DNA of 10,712 nt from Candidatus Nitrosopumilus sp. (GTDB lineage: Archaea > Thermoproteota > Nitrososphaeria > Nitrososphaerales > Nitrosopumilaceae). The notes below the pieces were generated by a model that saw only the letters and a program-made list of their open reading frames with translations, had not been told where the DNA came from and made no database searches. The stretch is taken from assembly GCA_018657375.1 (NCBI GenBank), contig JABHXI010000083.1:1-10712 (forward strand), in the 5' to 3' direction. The position numbers and the translations under genes are program-made. Shown piece by piece: positions 1 to 5,915 of this stretch. The number at the start of each line of letters is the position of its first letter. The first letter of the stretch is position 1.

Positions 1-471
1 ACTTGTCTCTCCTGGGTTAACAGAATCAAAGTATGTTGCTGACATTTGTGATGCGTGCATATCGTTACCGTGACCAGTAACTTCATCTGCTGGAATTTCG
101 AGTGTCATTTTTACAACGTCACCTTGTGTAACTCTTAATGTTGGTCCTGGGACTTGTCCATTAAAGGTCATGGCGTTGTAGGTTTTTCCTCCCATAATTG
201 GAAGTTCAACACTTTCACCAGTTAGATTAAACTCGACGACAGTGCGTCCAGTATCTGCAAGTGCACCACAATCAGTTTCTGCGAATGCCTGAGGCATTAC
301 GAGTTGTAAACCGCCCATTTGGTGGATTTGTTCAAGTACGTTGGCATCCATTTTGTTGATGTCAAGTGCTTGTCCACTAATTTGGGTATTTGTGTATGTG
401 CTTCCGAATAAGGTTGCTCCCATTACAGCTACTGCTGCAATTGTGAAAAGCATACTAGTTCTCTTATTCAT
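1..471 (-). CDS. nirK: NirK-like copper nitrite reductase / multicopper oxidase, N-terminal 157 residues (3' part outside window)
   Basis: The reading frame opens at the ATG at 471-469 and stays open to the window edge, so only the N-terminus is present. Residues 7-23 are a hydrophobic export-signal-like segment after a short basic start (MNKR). Residues 94-118 carry the cupredoxin first-strand pattern of multicopper oxidases (GGKTYNAMTFNGQVPGPTLR), and residues 134-139 read HGNDMH. In copper nitrite reductases the matching HxxDxH segment supplies a type 1 copper His, the catalytic Asp and a type 2 copper His; here these would be H134, D137 and H139. NirK reduces nitrite to NO outside the membrane, and in ammonia-oxidising archaea it is abundant though its exact role is debated. 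The remaining copper ligands lie beyond the window, so a general multicopper oxidase is not excluded. A stretch ending AFAE (residues 61-65) also resembles a signal-peptidase site, unusually far from the N-terminus. Confidence 0.85.
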   Translation of the reverse strand, partial: MNKRTSMLFTIAAVAVMGATLFGSTYTNTQISGQALDINKMDANVLEQIHQMGGLQLVMPQAFAETDCGALADTGRTVVEFNLTGESVELPIMGGKTYNAMTFNGQVPGPTLRVTQGDVVKMTLEIPADEVTGHGNDMHASQMSATYFDSVNPGETS

Positions 472-490
472 GGTACAAGTTTAGAAATGT

Positions 491-500
491 AATATAAATA
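491..500 (-). promoter_or_regulatory. TATA box of the nirK-like gene
   Basis: On the minus strand this reads TATTTATATT, a good archaeal TATA box. Its centre is about 25 nt upstream of the ATG at 471, which puts the expected transcription start at or next to the start codon. No Shine-Dalgarno sequence lies between, so a leaderless mRNA is the natural reading. Confidence 0.65.
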
Positions 501-633
501 TCAAGCCAGCATTTTCATGGTGCTAACGATCTAATCTAGAGTTAAAATTAAAAATATTGCTTAAAATCACATTCTAGAAACACAGAACATGTAGAAAAGG
601 AATGAATAATAGAAGTTAATTGATAAAGTCAAC

Positions 634-1995
634 ATGGAATTTAGATTAGATCAGGATTCTTTGGGAAAGGTCAAAATTCCAGCAGACGCATATTACGGAG
701 CATTTACAGGAAGGGCCATCAAGCAATATCACGTTACAGGAAACAGATCCCACAAGAATTTAATCAACGCATTTGTTATGATAAAAAGATCGGCAGCAGT
801 AGCCAACATGAAAACAAAAGCTATCGACGTAAAACGTGGAAAAGCCATAGTTTCAGCATGTGATAAAATATTGGCAGGAAAATTTATTGATCAATTTGTC
901 GTAGATATGATAAATTCAGGTGCAGGAACTGCATTTAACATGAATACGAATGAAGTGATATCAAATGTAGCACTAGAAGTACTACACAAGAAAAAAGGAC
1001 AACATGAATTTCTACATCCAAATGATCATGTGAACATGTCACAATCAAGTAACGACACATATCCAACTGCAATGCATGTTGCAATTTTGATGAATCTTAA
1101 AGAAACGATTCCGGCAGTTGAGATTTTAATTAAATCACTATCTAGAAAAGCAAAAGAATTTTCATCGTTTAAGAAAATTGGAAGAACACATTTGATGGAC
1201 GCATTGCCAATTACACTAGGTAGTGAATTTGCAGCTTATGCTACATCAATTACAAAAGCCAAAAACAGCATCGTCTTAGCACAAAAAGAATTACAAAACG
1301 TAGCACTTGGAGGCACTGCAGTAGGCAATGGTGCAAACACACCAAAAGGGTATAGAAAAATTGCAATAGCAGAACTTGGAAAAATTTCCAAATTAACATT
1401 AAAGCCAGAACCAGATATGCAGTTTAGTTTACAAAGTAAATTCCCAGTTGCAAATGCATCAAGTGCATTGAAGAACCTGGCATTAGAAATTGGAAAAATT
1501 GCAAATGATGTCAGACTAATGGCATCAGGTCCAATTGCAGGGTTAGCAGAAATAGGAATTCCGGCAGTTCATGCGGGCTCATCAATTATGCCAGGAAAAG
1601 TAAATCCATCATTAGCTGAATGTATGAATATGATTTGTTTCAACATTATTGGAAACGATACAGCAGTGTCATATGCTGCACAGGGAGGACAGTTTGAGCT
1701 CAACGTAATGTTACCAGGAATGCTAAAATGCGTATTAGAGTCAACAGATATGCTAAAGAATTTCTTGCCAATATTTTCTGCAAATCTAATTGATGGACTC
1801 ACAGCAAATAAACAAAAACTGCAAGAAAATATTGAAAATAGTCCAGTAATAGTAACACTGCTAACTCCAAAAATAGGATATTTGAAGTCAGCAGAACTTT
1901 TCAAAGAGTCACTAAAAACTGGAAAAACAATTAGAGAGTTAGTAGTTTCAAAAGAACTAATGAGCAACAAAGAAATCGATTCCCTATTCAAATAA
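634..1995 (+). CDS. fumC: Class II fumarase / aspartase superfamily enzyme, probably fumarate hydratase
   Basis: This 453-residue protein matches the fumarase/aspartase superfamily along its whole length (usual length 455-470). Visible motifs are PADAYYG (16-22), SGAGTAFNMNTNEV (95-108), HPNDHVNMSQSSND (128-141), GRTHLMDALPITLG (183-196), GGTAVGNG (226-233) and the family signature GSSIMPGKVNP (315-325) with K322 and N324. Class II fumarase interconverts fumarate and malate; aspartase releases ammonia from aspartate. QSSND and the THL triad favour fumarase, because E. coli aspartase has QSTND and TQL. GAGT at 96-99, however, is aspartase-like, where FumC has GSGT. The usual Gln after THL is Met188. 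The C-terminal domain (from about 400) is fumarase-like. It is a soluble cytoplasmic enzyme expected to form a tetramer. It probably shares a transcript with mtaB, 3 nt downstream. Its own promoter is unclear: AT-rich candidates lie at 561-567 and near 605-610. Superfamily membership is certain; the substrate is inferred. Confidence 0.88.
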   Translation: MEFRLDQDSLGKVKIPADAYYGAFTGRAIKQYHVTGNRSHKNLINAFVMIKRSAAVANMKTKAIDVKRGKAIVSACDKILAGKFIDQFVVDMINSGAGTAFNMNTNEVISNVALEVLHKKKGQHEFLHPNDHVNMSQSSNDTYPTAMHVAILMNLKETIPAVEILIKSLSRKAKEFSSFKKIGRTHLMDALPITLGSEFAAYATSITKAKNSIVLAQKELQNVALGGTAVGNGANTPKGYRKIAIAELGKISKLTLKPEPDMQFSLQSKFPVANASSALKNLALEIGKIANDVRLMASGPIAGLAEIGIPAVHAGSSIMPGKVNPSLAECMNMICFNIIGNDTAVSYAAQGGQFELNVMLPGMLKCVLESTDMLKNFLPIFSANLIDGLTANKQKLQENIENSPVIVTLLTPKIGYLKSAELFKESLKTGKTIRELVVSKELMSNKEIDSLFK

Positions 1996-1998
1996 ATC

Positions 1999-3267
1999 AT
2001 GGCAAAAATATTCGTGGAAGCATACGGGTGTTCTGCTAGTTTTGCAGATTCAGAAATGATTTCAGGATTAATTATCAATGGCGGACATACACTAGCAACT
2101 AATTCATCAGAATCAGATCTTAATCTTATCGTAACATGTTCAGTAAAAGATACTACCGCAAACAAAATGATGCACAGGATAAAATCACTAAAAACAAAAC
2201 CGTTAATCGTAGCAGGGTGCTTACCAAAAGCAGAGCAGAGTAATGTTGAAAAATTTATAGAAAATGCAAGTTTACTTGGACCGAATTCGCTTGGTAAAAC
2301 ACTTGATGTGATTAATTCAACGTTAATGGGTAAAAAGCAGATTGCTTTAGAAGATTCGGACTTATCAAAAGTAGGACTACCAAAAGTTCGACTGAATTCA
2401 GCCGTAGGGATTGTAGAAATTGCAAGTGGGTGCATGAGTGAATGTACATTTTGTCAGACTAAGTTGGCCAAAGGGGATCTTACAAGTTACAGGTTAGGAG
2501 ATATCGTAAGACAAGTTCAAACAGAAATTAAAGAAGGATGCAGAGAAGTGTGGTTAACATCAACAGATAATGGATGTTATGGGTTGGATATCGGAACGGA
2601 CTTACCAACATTAGTAAATACAGTTTCAGAAATTCCAGAAAATTTTATGATCAGAGTTGGAATGATGAATCCAATGTATATGCCAAGAATAAAAGAAAAA
2701 TTAATAGAATCTTATGATAATGACAAGGTCTTCAAATTTCTACACATCCCAGTACAAAGTGGAAGTAACAAAGTACTCAACGATATGAAAAGAGGTCATA
2801 CGTCTGAAACATTCAGGGAAATTGTAAAAAAAGTAAAAGAAAGATTTGAAAATTTTACAATTTCAACAGACATCATAGTGGGATTTCCATCAGAAACAGA
2901 AGAAGACTTTCAAAAAACCATATCGCTGCTAGATGAAACAAAACCAGATGTAGTAAATTTATCAAAATATAGCGCAAGACCAGGTACGGATGCAGCAGAA
3001 CTAAAACAATTAGATGCGACAGAAGTAAAACGAAGAAGCAAAATAATTTTTGAACAGATCAACAAAATATCCCTAAAAAGCAATGAAAAGTGGATCGGTT
3101 GGAAAGGAAAAGTACTGTTTGATGAAAATACAGAAGAAGGCATCAAGGGTAGAAACTATGCTTACAAACCTATTTCAGTCAATGATAAAGTCAGCATAGG
3201 TCAATCACACGTGGTTGAAATTACAAATGCCACCAGGAAAAGACTAATTGGTAAGATCGCAAGCTAA
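1999..3267 (+). CDS. mtaB: tRNA N6-threonylcarbamoyladenosine (t6A37) methylthiotransferase, archaeal MtaB type
   Basis: This is a complete 422-residue MiaB/MtaB family radical-SAM enzyme. The N-terminal methylthiotransferase domain has its three cluster cysteines at C11 (EAYGCSAS), C47 (IVTCSVKD) and C74 (VAGCLPK). The radical-SAM domain carries CxxxCxxC at C145, C149 and C152, followed by HIPVQSGSN (249-257) and TDIIVGFPSET (290-300). Residues from about 365 form the small TRAM RNA-binding domain. The length and the absence of bacterial MiaB-specific features fit the archaeal/eukaryotic e-MtaB (CDKAL1) group, which turns t6A37 into ms2t6A37 in tRNAs reading ANN codons. The ATG follows the fumarase stop codon by 3 nt with no visible Shine-Dalgarno, so translation probably depends on coupling or reinitiation. 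The pairing with fumarase has no obvious metabolic logic. Substrate choice is inferred from family resemblance. Confidence 0.93.
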   Translation: MAKIFVEAYGCSASFADSEMISGLIINGGHTLATNSSESDLNLIVTCSVKDTTANKMMHRIKSLKTKPLIVAGCLPKAEQSNVEKFIENASLLGPNSLGKTLDVINSTLMGKKQIALEDSDLSKVGLPKVRLNSAVGIVEIASGCMSECTFCQTKLAKGDLTSYRLGDIVRQVQTEIKEGCREVWLTSTDNGCYGLDIGTDLPTLVNTVSEIPENFMIRVGMMNPMYMPRIKEKLIESYDNDKVFKFLHIPVQSGSNKVLNDMKRGHTSETFREIVKKVKERFENFTISTDIIVGFPSETEEDFQKTISLLDETKPDVVNLSKYSARPGTDAAELKQLDATEVKRRSKIIFEQINKISLKSNEKWIGWKGKVLFDENTEEGIKGRNYAYKPISVNDKVSIGQSHVVEITNATRKRLIGKIAS

Positions 3268-3287
3268 ATTTTTTCGATCTAAAATTT
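3266..3287 (+). terminator. Short AT hairpin with T6 run after mtaB
   Basis: AAATTTT (3266-3272) and AAAATTT (3281-3287) can pair around an 8-nt loop, and a run of six T (3269-3274) directly follows the mtaB stop codon. Archaeal RNA polymerase terminates mainly at T-runs, so this is a plausible end for the fumarase-mtaB transcript. The stem is A/T only and weak, and read-through into the FtsZ-like gene remains possible. Confidence 0.4.
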
Positions 3288-3308
3288 GATAAAAAAAACG
3301 TCAGAAGG

Positions 3309-3322
3309 TTTTTTATGTAAAT
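3309..3322 (+). promoter_or_regulatory. TATA-like box of the FtsZ-like gene
   Basis: The stretch TTTTTTATGTAAAT is centred about 25 nt before the ATG at 3340. This spacing would place transcription initiation at that ATG and give a leaderless mRNA. It also lies inside the coding region implied by the upstream TTG at 3286, which argues for the ATG at 3340 as the true start. Confidence 0.5.
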
Positions 3323-3339
3323 CACAGAATAAGATTAGA

Positions 3340-4287
3340 ATGAGTTTTCAGGTAAAAGAACCGATTTTAGTAATAGGCTTAGGCGGGGTAGGCTCAAAAT
3401 TAGCAAATGACGCAAAAAACAGCCTAAACTCAGATTGCTTAATGATCAGTAATGATTCAAAAGATTTTTCATCAGAAAATGAATCAATCCATGTTTCAAC
3501 GGATTCAATAATTAATCCATCAGTTCAATTAATCAGAGGTTCAACTTACAAATTATCAAAAGAAATTAAATCTAAAATTTCACAATATTCAACCATCGTA
3601 TTAATGGGTAATTTAGCTGGAAAGGCAGGTGCTGCAATAGCACCAGTAATTTCTGAAATGTGTAATGAAACAGACAAAGGCTTAATTTCATTTGTAGTAA
3701 TGCCATTCAAATATGAAAAAGAAAGAATTTTCAATTCAGGAGTATCCTTGAAAAGAGTTAGAGAGAATTCACAGTGTACAATTGTATTAGATAATGATTC
3801 GTTACTTGACAGTAATCCAGATTTAACACCTAAAGCGTGTTACACCATTGCAAACTCTGCAATAATGCACGTAGTAAAATCACTTGAGACATCAAAAATT
3901 TCTTCTGAGACAAATATTCTAACTACGAGTAAAGATGGACAAAATATTGAAGACTCGCTAAGGGATTCATTAAAAATGCTTTATGAGAATGCACCGCCAA
4001 ACGCAATAAAAAGTTCAATATTATACGTGTCAGGAGGAGACAACATACCAGTAGGAGTGATCAATTCAATTAAAAATATCACAGGCGGAATTACAAATGA
4101 ATCAAATTCTAAAATAGAAATGTCATCATCAGATACATCCAAAGTTGTAATGCTGTCATCAGTTCAAGGAATGACAAAATTTGATAAATATGATCCATTA
4201 GGAATGATCCCACAAGAACAAACGCTGGATTGGAGCATACCAGATTGTAGCATAGATTGTAAATTAGACATGTATCAATTAGAATAA
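3340..4287 (+). CDS. ftsZ: Divergent FtsZ/tubulin-superfamily protein with degenerate GTP-binding loop
   Basis: The ATG at 3340 gives 315 residues. An in-frame TTG at 3286 would add 18, but the TATA-like box at 3309-3322 and the immediate start of the first strand (EPILVIGLGGVGSKLAN, 7-23) support 3340. The FtsZ fold is readable in order: the T1 loop GLGGVGS (13-19) in place of GxGGGGxN; the T4 signature, normally GGGTGTGAAP, present as GNLAGKAGAAIAP (90-102); MPFKYEKERI (121-130), matching KPFxxEGxxR; and VLDNDSLL (149-156), matching the IPNDKLL segment. I see no T7 NxDxxD loop, which in FtsZ and tubulin activates GTP hydrolysis in the neighbouring subunit. Thaumarchaea divide mainly with Cdv/ESCRT-III proteins, and their FtsZ homologues are known to lack normal GTPase residues, so this is probably not a classical division ring protein. 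A spacer (about 278-295) leads to a Cys-containing tail (DCSIDC, 302-307). Function is unknown. Confidence 0.82.
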   Translation: MSFQVKEPILVIGLGGVGSKLANDAKNSLNSDCLMISNDSKDFSSENESIHVSTDSIINPSVQLIRGSTYKLSKEIKSKISQYSTIVLMGNLAGKAGAAIAPVISEMCNETDKGLISFVVMPFKYEKERIFNSGVSLKRVRENSQCTIVLDNDSLLDSNPDLTPKACYTIANSAIMHVVKSLETSKISSETNILTTSKDGQNIEDSLRDSLKMLYENAPPNAIKSSILYVSGGDNIPVGVINSIKNITGGITNESNSKIEMSSSDTSKVVMLSSVQGMTKFDKYDPLGMIPQEQTLDWSIPDCSIDCKLDMYQLE

Positions 4288-4341
4288 TACGATATCAACC
4301 AGACATAATTAATTTAGGAATTTAAAACAATAATTTAATTT

Positions 4342-4569
4342 TTAATTGAATACGGAATTATCGTCTTTAGAATCAGACTCCACTATGGCTTTAATTTGGG
4401 AAGTGTCAGAACAATTTTTTTTGAATCCAACATTATGTTCTAAAATTTTAACCATGCCATATCTCCTATAACCAGATATAGAGTCATCATATTCTCTCTC
4501 ATGTTTTGTTAAAACTACTGCTTTTACTTTTTTATCACATGTCTTGCAATAAACAAAAATTTCAACCAT
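4342..4569 (-). CDS. Small hypothetical protein with CxxC motif (75 aa)
   Basis: The ATG at 4569-4567 opens a 75-residue frame that ends at the TAA at 4344-4342. A longer frame from 4665 would add 32 hydrophobic, low-complexity residues with no sign of selection, so I prefer the internal ATG. The N-terminus reads EIFVYCKTCDKKVKA with C8 and C11. H23, H45 and C53 are further possible metal ligands, so a zinc or iron site is possible, though the classic four-ligand ribbon is not clear. The middle is basic and aromatic (YRRYG, 34-38); the tail is Ser/Asp-rich (64-72). No signal peptide or membrane segment is visible in this version. It converges with the FtsZ-like gene (54 nt between stop codons) and lies downstream of eL31 beyond a T-run. 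I do not recognise the family. It could be a small nucleic-acid-binding regulator, but that is a guess. Confidence 0.55.
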   Translation of the reverse strand: MVEIFVYCKTCDKKVKAVVLTKHEREYDDSISGYRRYGMVKILEHNVGFKKNCSDTSQIKAIVESDSKDDNSVFN

Positions 4570-4723
4570 AGTTAGTTTTAGTGAATTAAACTTCAACTTA
4601 AGATTTAGCAAATTTGAAAACCTAGTGATAAACAACAAGGAAACGATGGAAAATAAAAAATCCATTACCCTCTATCATCCAAGTTTGCAAATGACAGTAT
4701 TTTCTTGTTAAATTACTAATGTC

Positions 4724-4730
4724 AAAAAAA
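4724..4730 (-). terminator. T7 run ending the eL39-eL31 transcript
   Basis: On the minus strand a run of seven T lies 14 nt past the eL31 stop codon, within the AT-rich context AAATATTTTTTT. Such oligo-T stretches are the usual intrinsic termination signal of archaeal RNA polymerase. Confidence 0.5.
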
Positions 4731-4744
4731 TATTTAAGTATTAT

Positions 4745-5098
4745 CTAGACTTCTTTAGCTGGTGATTCTTCTTGAGTAGAATCTACCTTGTCTTCAACTT
4801 TTTTTGTTTCTTTTTCAGGAGTTGCACTAGTTTCAACATCGTCAGCGAACAGTGAAACAAGTATGTATCCCTCGTCAGTTTTACTCATTCTAACTTTTAT
4901 TTTTCTTGGAGGGTTACGAACGCCTTTGGACCAAATGTATCGAGCCAATTCTTCATCAATTTTAATAGTTTCAACTTTCATATGATGTCTGGCAAATTCT
5001 CTTATCATGTTAATAGCCCGAACGGCACGGTGTTGTGATTGTGAAAGCTTAACTTTACCTAATGGAATTGTATAAACACGTTCTAATTCTTGGGACAA
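4745..5098 (-). CDS. rpl31e: 50S ribosomal protein eL31 (L31e) with acidic C-terminal extension
   Basis: This 117-residue protein has the eL31 core: ERVYTIPLGK (6-15), HRAVRAINMIREFARHH (23-39), IDEELARYIWSKGVRNPPRK (47-66) and the basic strand IKVRMSK (67-73). eL31 is a component of the archaeal/eukaryotic large subunit near the peptide exit tunnel. The core fits the usual 80-90 residues. Residues 88-117 form an added tail rich in Glu, Lys, Ser and Thr that is probably disordered. The start is TTG, immediately after the eL39 stop codon (TAATTG), with an ideal GGAGGT 7 nt upstream inside eL39. No in-frame ATG exists before residue 31, which is inside the conserved core, so the TTG start is forced. 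It ends with TAG and is followed by a T7 run. Confidence 0.96.
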   Translation of the reverse strand: MSQELERVYTIPLGKVKLSQSQHRAVRAINMIREFARHHMKVETIKIDEELARYIWSKGVRNPPRKIKVRMSKTDEGYILVSLFADDVETSATPEKETKKVEDKVDSTQEESPAKEV

Positions 5099-5257
5099 TT
5101 ATCCTACCTCCACATCAGTTGATCTCCAAGCCCTTCTTTTAGGATTGGTTCTAACAGTTCTATTAGTTCTAAGAATGATCCAAGCTGGTACTGCAGATGT
5201 TTGCTTTGTCTTTTTTAACAAACGAATTTTTCTTGGAGATGATTTTCGTGCAGCCAT
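5099..5257 (-). CDS. rpl39e: 50S ribosomal protein eL39 (L39e)
   Basis: The ATG at 5257-5255 opens a 52-residue, strongly basic protein ending at the TAA at 5101-5099. Its start (MAARKSSPRKIRLLKKTKQT) and its end (NRTVRTNPKRRAWRSTDVEV) are typical of eL39, as are the central PAWIILRTN and the terminal RRxWR motif. eL39 is one of the smallest ribosomal proteins (50-52 residues) and lines the exit tunnel of the archaeal/eukaryotic large subunit. It sits immediately upstream of eL31, the usual archaeal order, and the two stop/start codons abut. A TATA-like box about 28 nt before the ATG and the lack of a Shine-Dalgarno suggest a leaderless transcript, so eL39 and eL31 would use different initiation modes on one mRNA. 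Confidence 0.97.
   Translation of the reverse strand: MAARKSSPRKIRLLKKTKQTSAVPAWIILRTNRTVRTNPKRRAWRSTDVEVG
5106..5111 (-). promoter_or_regulatory. Strong Shine-Dalgarno that sets the TTG start of eL31
   Basis: On the minus strand GGAGGT lies inside the last codons of eL39 (GTG GAG GTA GGA TAA), 7 nt before the TTG. It matches the archaeal 16S anti-Shine-Dalgarno over six bases at optimal spacing, which explains how a TTG directly abutting a stop codon can initiate efficiently. Confidence 0.8.
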
Positions 5258-5280
5258 AGATTGTCAGGCACGAAGAGCTC

Positions 5281-5290
5281 TTTTTAAATG
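5281..5290 (-). promoter_or_regulatory. TATA box of the eL39-eL31 operon
   Basis: The minus strand reads CATTTAAAAA, centred about 28 nt upstream of the eL39 ATG and squeezed into the 37 nt that separate it from the Nudix gene. This gives the ribosomal pair its own promoter even though the Nudix gene lies upstream in the same direction. Confidence 0.6.
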
Positions 5291-5294
5291 AATC

Positions 5295-5867
5295 TCAGGA
5301 CTTTAGAAGATTATCAATTTGTTCAAGCATTCTAGCAGACGCACCCCATACAATTTGGCTTTGATACTCAAAAGTACGCATTCCATCTACAGGGTTATGG
5401 TTTGGATCCAAGTCATCCGTCATCGTTTCCAGTAAAGGGTTTAAAGGAATATGAAAAATTTTTTCAACTTCAGAATTGGGCACAAGTAAAGGAATTTCTT
5501 CCAACACACAGACAAAAGGTAAAATCAGAAAACCAGAATTCAGCGTTTTTACAGGATCCAATTGACCCAATATTTGATCCCTAGAAATAGGAAGTCCAAT
5601 TTCCTCATTAGTTTCACGCAATGCAGTTTCTAAAAGATCAGAGTCTATAGGATCAAGTTTTCCACCAGGAAATGAAATTTCACCGGCATGCAGTTTCATG
5701 CTTTTTGGCTTTTCAGTCATTATGATTTTTGGAGATGAATCATAAATTACAACAAGTACGGATGCCAATCTATAACCAACAGTATCTTTAATCTCGGGAA
5801 CTATTGAAGTAGAGAAAATAGATTTTAAATCATCTAACAAAATACCATATCCATCATAATCATACAA
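5295..5867 (-). CDS. Nudix hydrolase, CoA-pyrophosphatase (NudL)-like
   Basis: This 190-residue protein has the Nudix box at about 68-92: GGKLDPID, then LRETNEEIGL with catalytic-helix acids E85, E88 and E89 and with D75 in place of the usual first Glu. Just before it, SMKLHAGEISFPGGKLDP (56-73) matches the LRxHxGxxxFPGGxxD pattern of CoA pyrophosphatases, which split CoA or acyl-CoA into phosphopantetheine and 3',5'-ADP. A proline-rich segment (123-130) follows, as in that subfamily. The specificity is inferred. No in-frame ATG exists near the N-terminus. The frame opens at a TTG at 5867-5865, and the next candidate is another TTG at 5840, which would remove nine residues. The element at 5885-5894 lies about 22 nt upstream of the first TTG and supports it. 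It ends with TGA, 37 nt before eL39. Confidence 0.85.
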   Translation of the reverse strand: MYDYDGYGILLDDLKSIFSTSIVPEIKDTVGYRLASVLVVIYDSSPKIIMTEKPKSMKLHAGEISFPGGKLDPIDSDLLETALRETNEEIGLPISRDQILGQLDPVKTLNSGFLILPFVCVLEEIPLLVPNSEVEKIFHIPLNPLLETMTDDLDPNHNPVDGMRTFEYQSQIVWGASARMLEQIDNLLKS

Positions 5868-5884
5868 GGGGTTTAGTATTCAAA

Positions 5885-5894
5885 GGTTTTAACC
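5885..5894. promoter_or_regulatory. Shared bidirectional TATA-like element
   Basis: GGTTTTAACC has inverted GGTT/AACC arms around an AT core, and reads GGTTAAAACC on the other strand. Its centre is about 26 nt before the reductase ATG at 5916 and about 22 nt before the Nudix TTG at 5867. It is the only good TATA candidate in the 48-nt intergenic gap, so it may direct transcription both ways, with both mRNAs essentially leaderless. Confidence 0.5.
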
Positions 5895-5915
5895 AAGTAA
5901 AGAAAAAATGAAAAT

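Noticed and set aside
520-590. TCTAGA and TTCTAGAA palindromes between nirK and the fumarase gene
   Set aside because: They are short palindromes expected by chance in AT-rich sequence, with no spacing pattern relative to the promoters that would support an operator.
1569-2435. A 288-codon open frame on the minus strand across the fumarase/mtaB junction
   Set aside because: It is antisense to two well-supported genes, is rich in Ser/Ile/Phe as expected of a complementary-strand shadow, and has no recognisable domain or promoter.
3286-3339. TTG start giving an 18-residue extension of the FtsZ-like protein
   Set aside because: The extension overlaps the terminator-like hairpin and the TATA-like box, and the ATG at 3340 starts just before the first conserved strand.
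4570-4665. N-terminal extension of the small CxxC protein to an ATG at 4665
   Set aside because: The extra 32 residues are Leu/Phe/Ser/Asn-rich low-complexity sequence typical of translated AT-rich spacer. A membrane anchor remains a remote possibility.
4570-4744. Possible C/D-box small RNA in the gap after eL31
   Set aside because: No pair of C (RUGAUGA) and D (CUGA) boxes with proper spacing was found on either strand.
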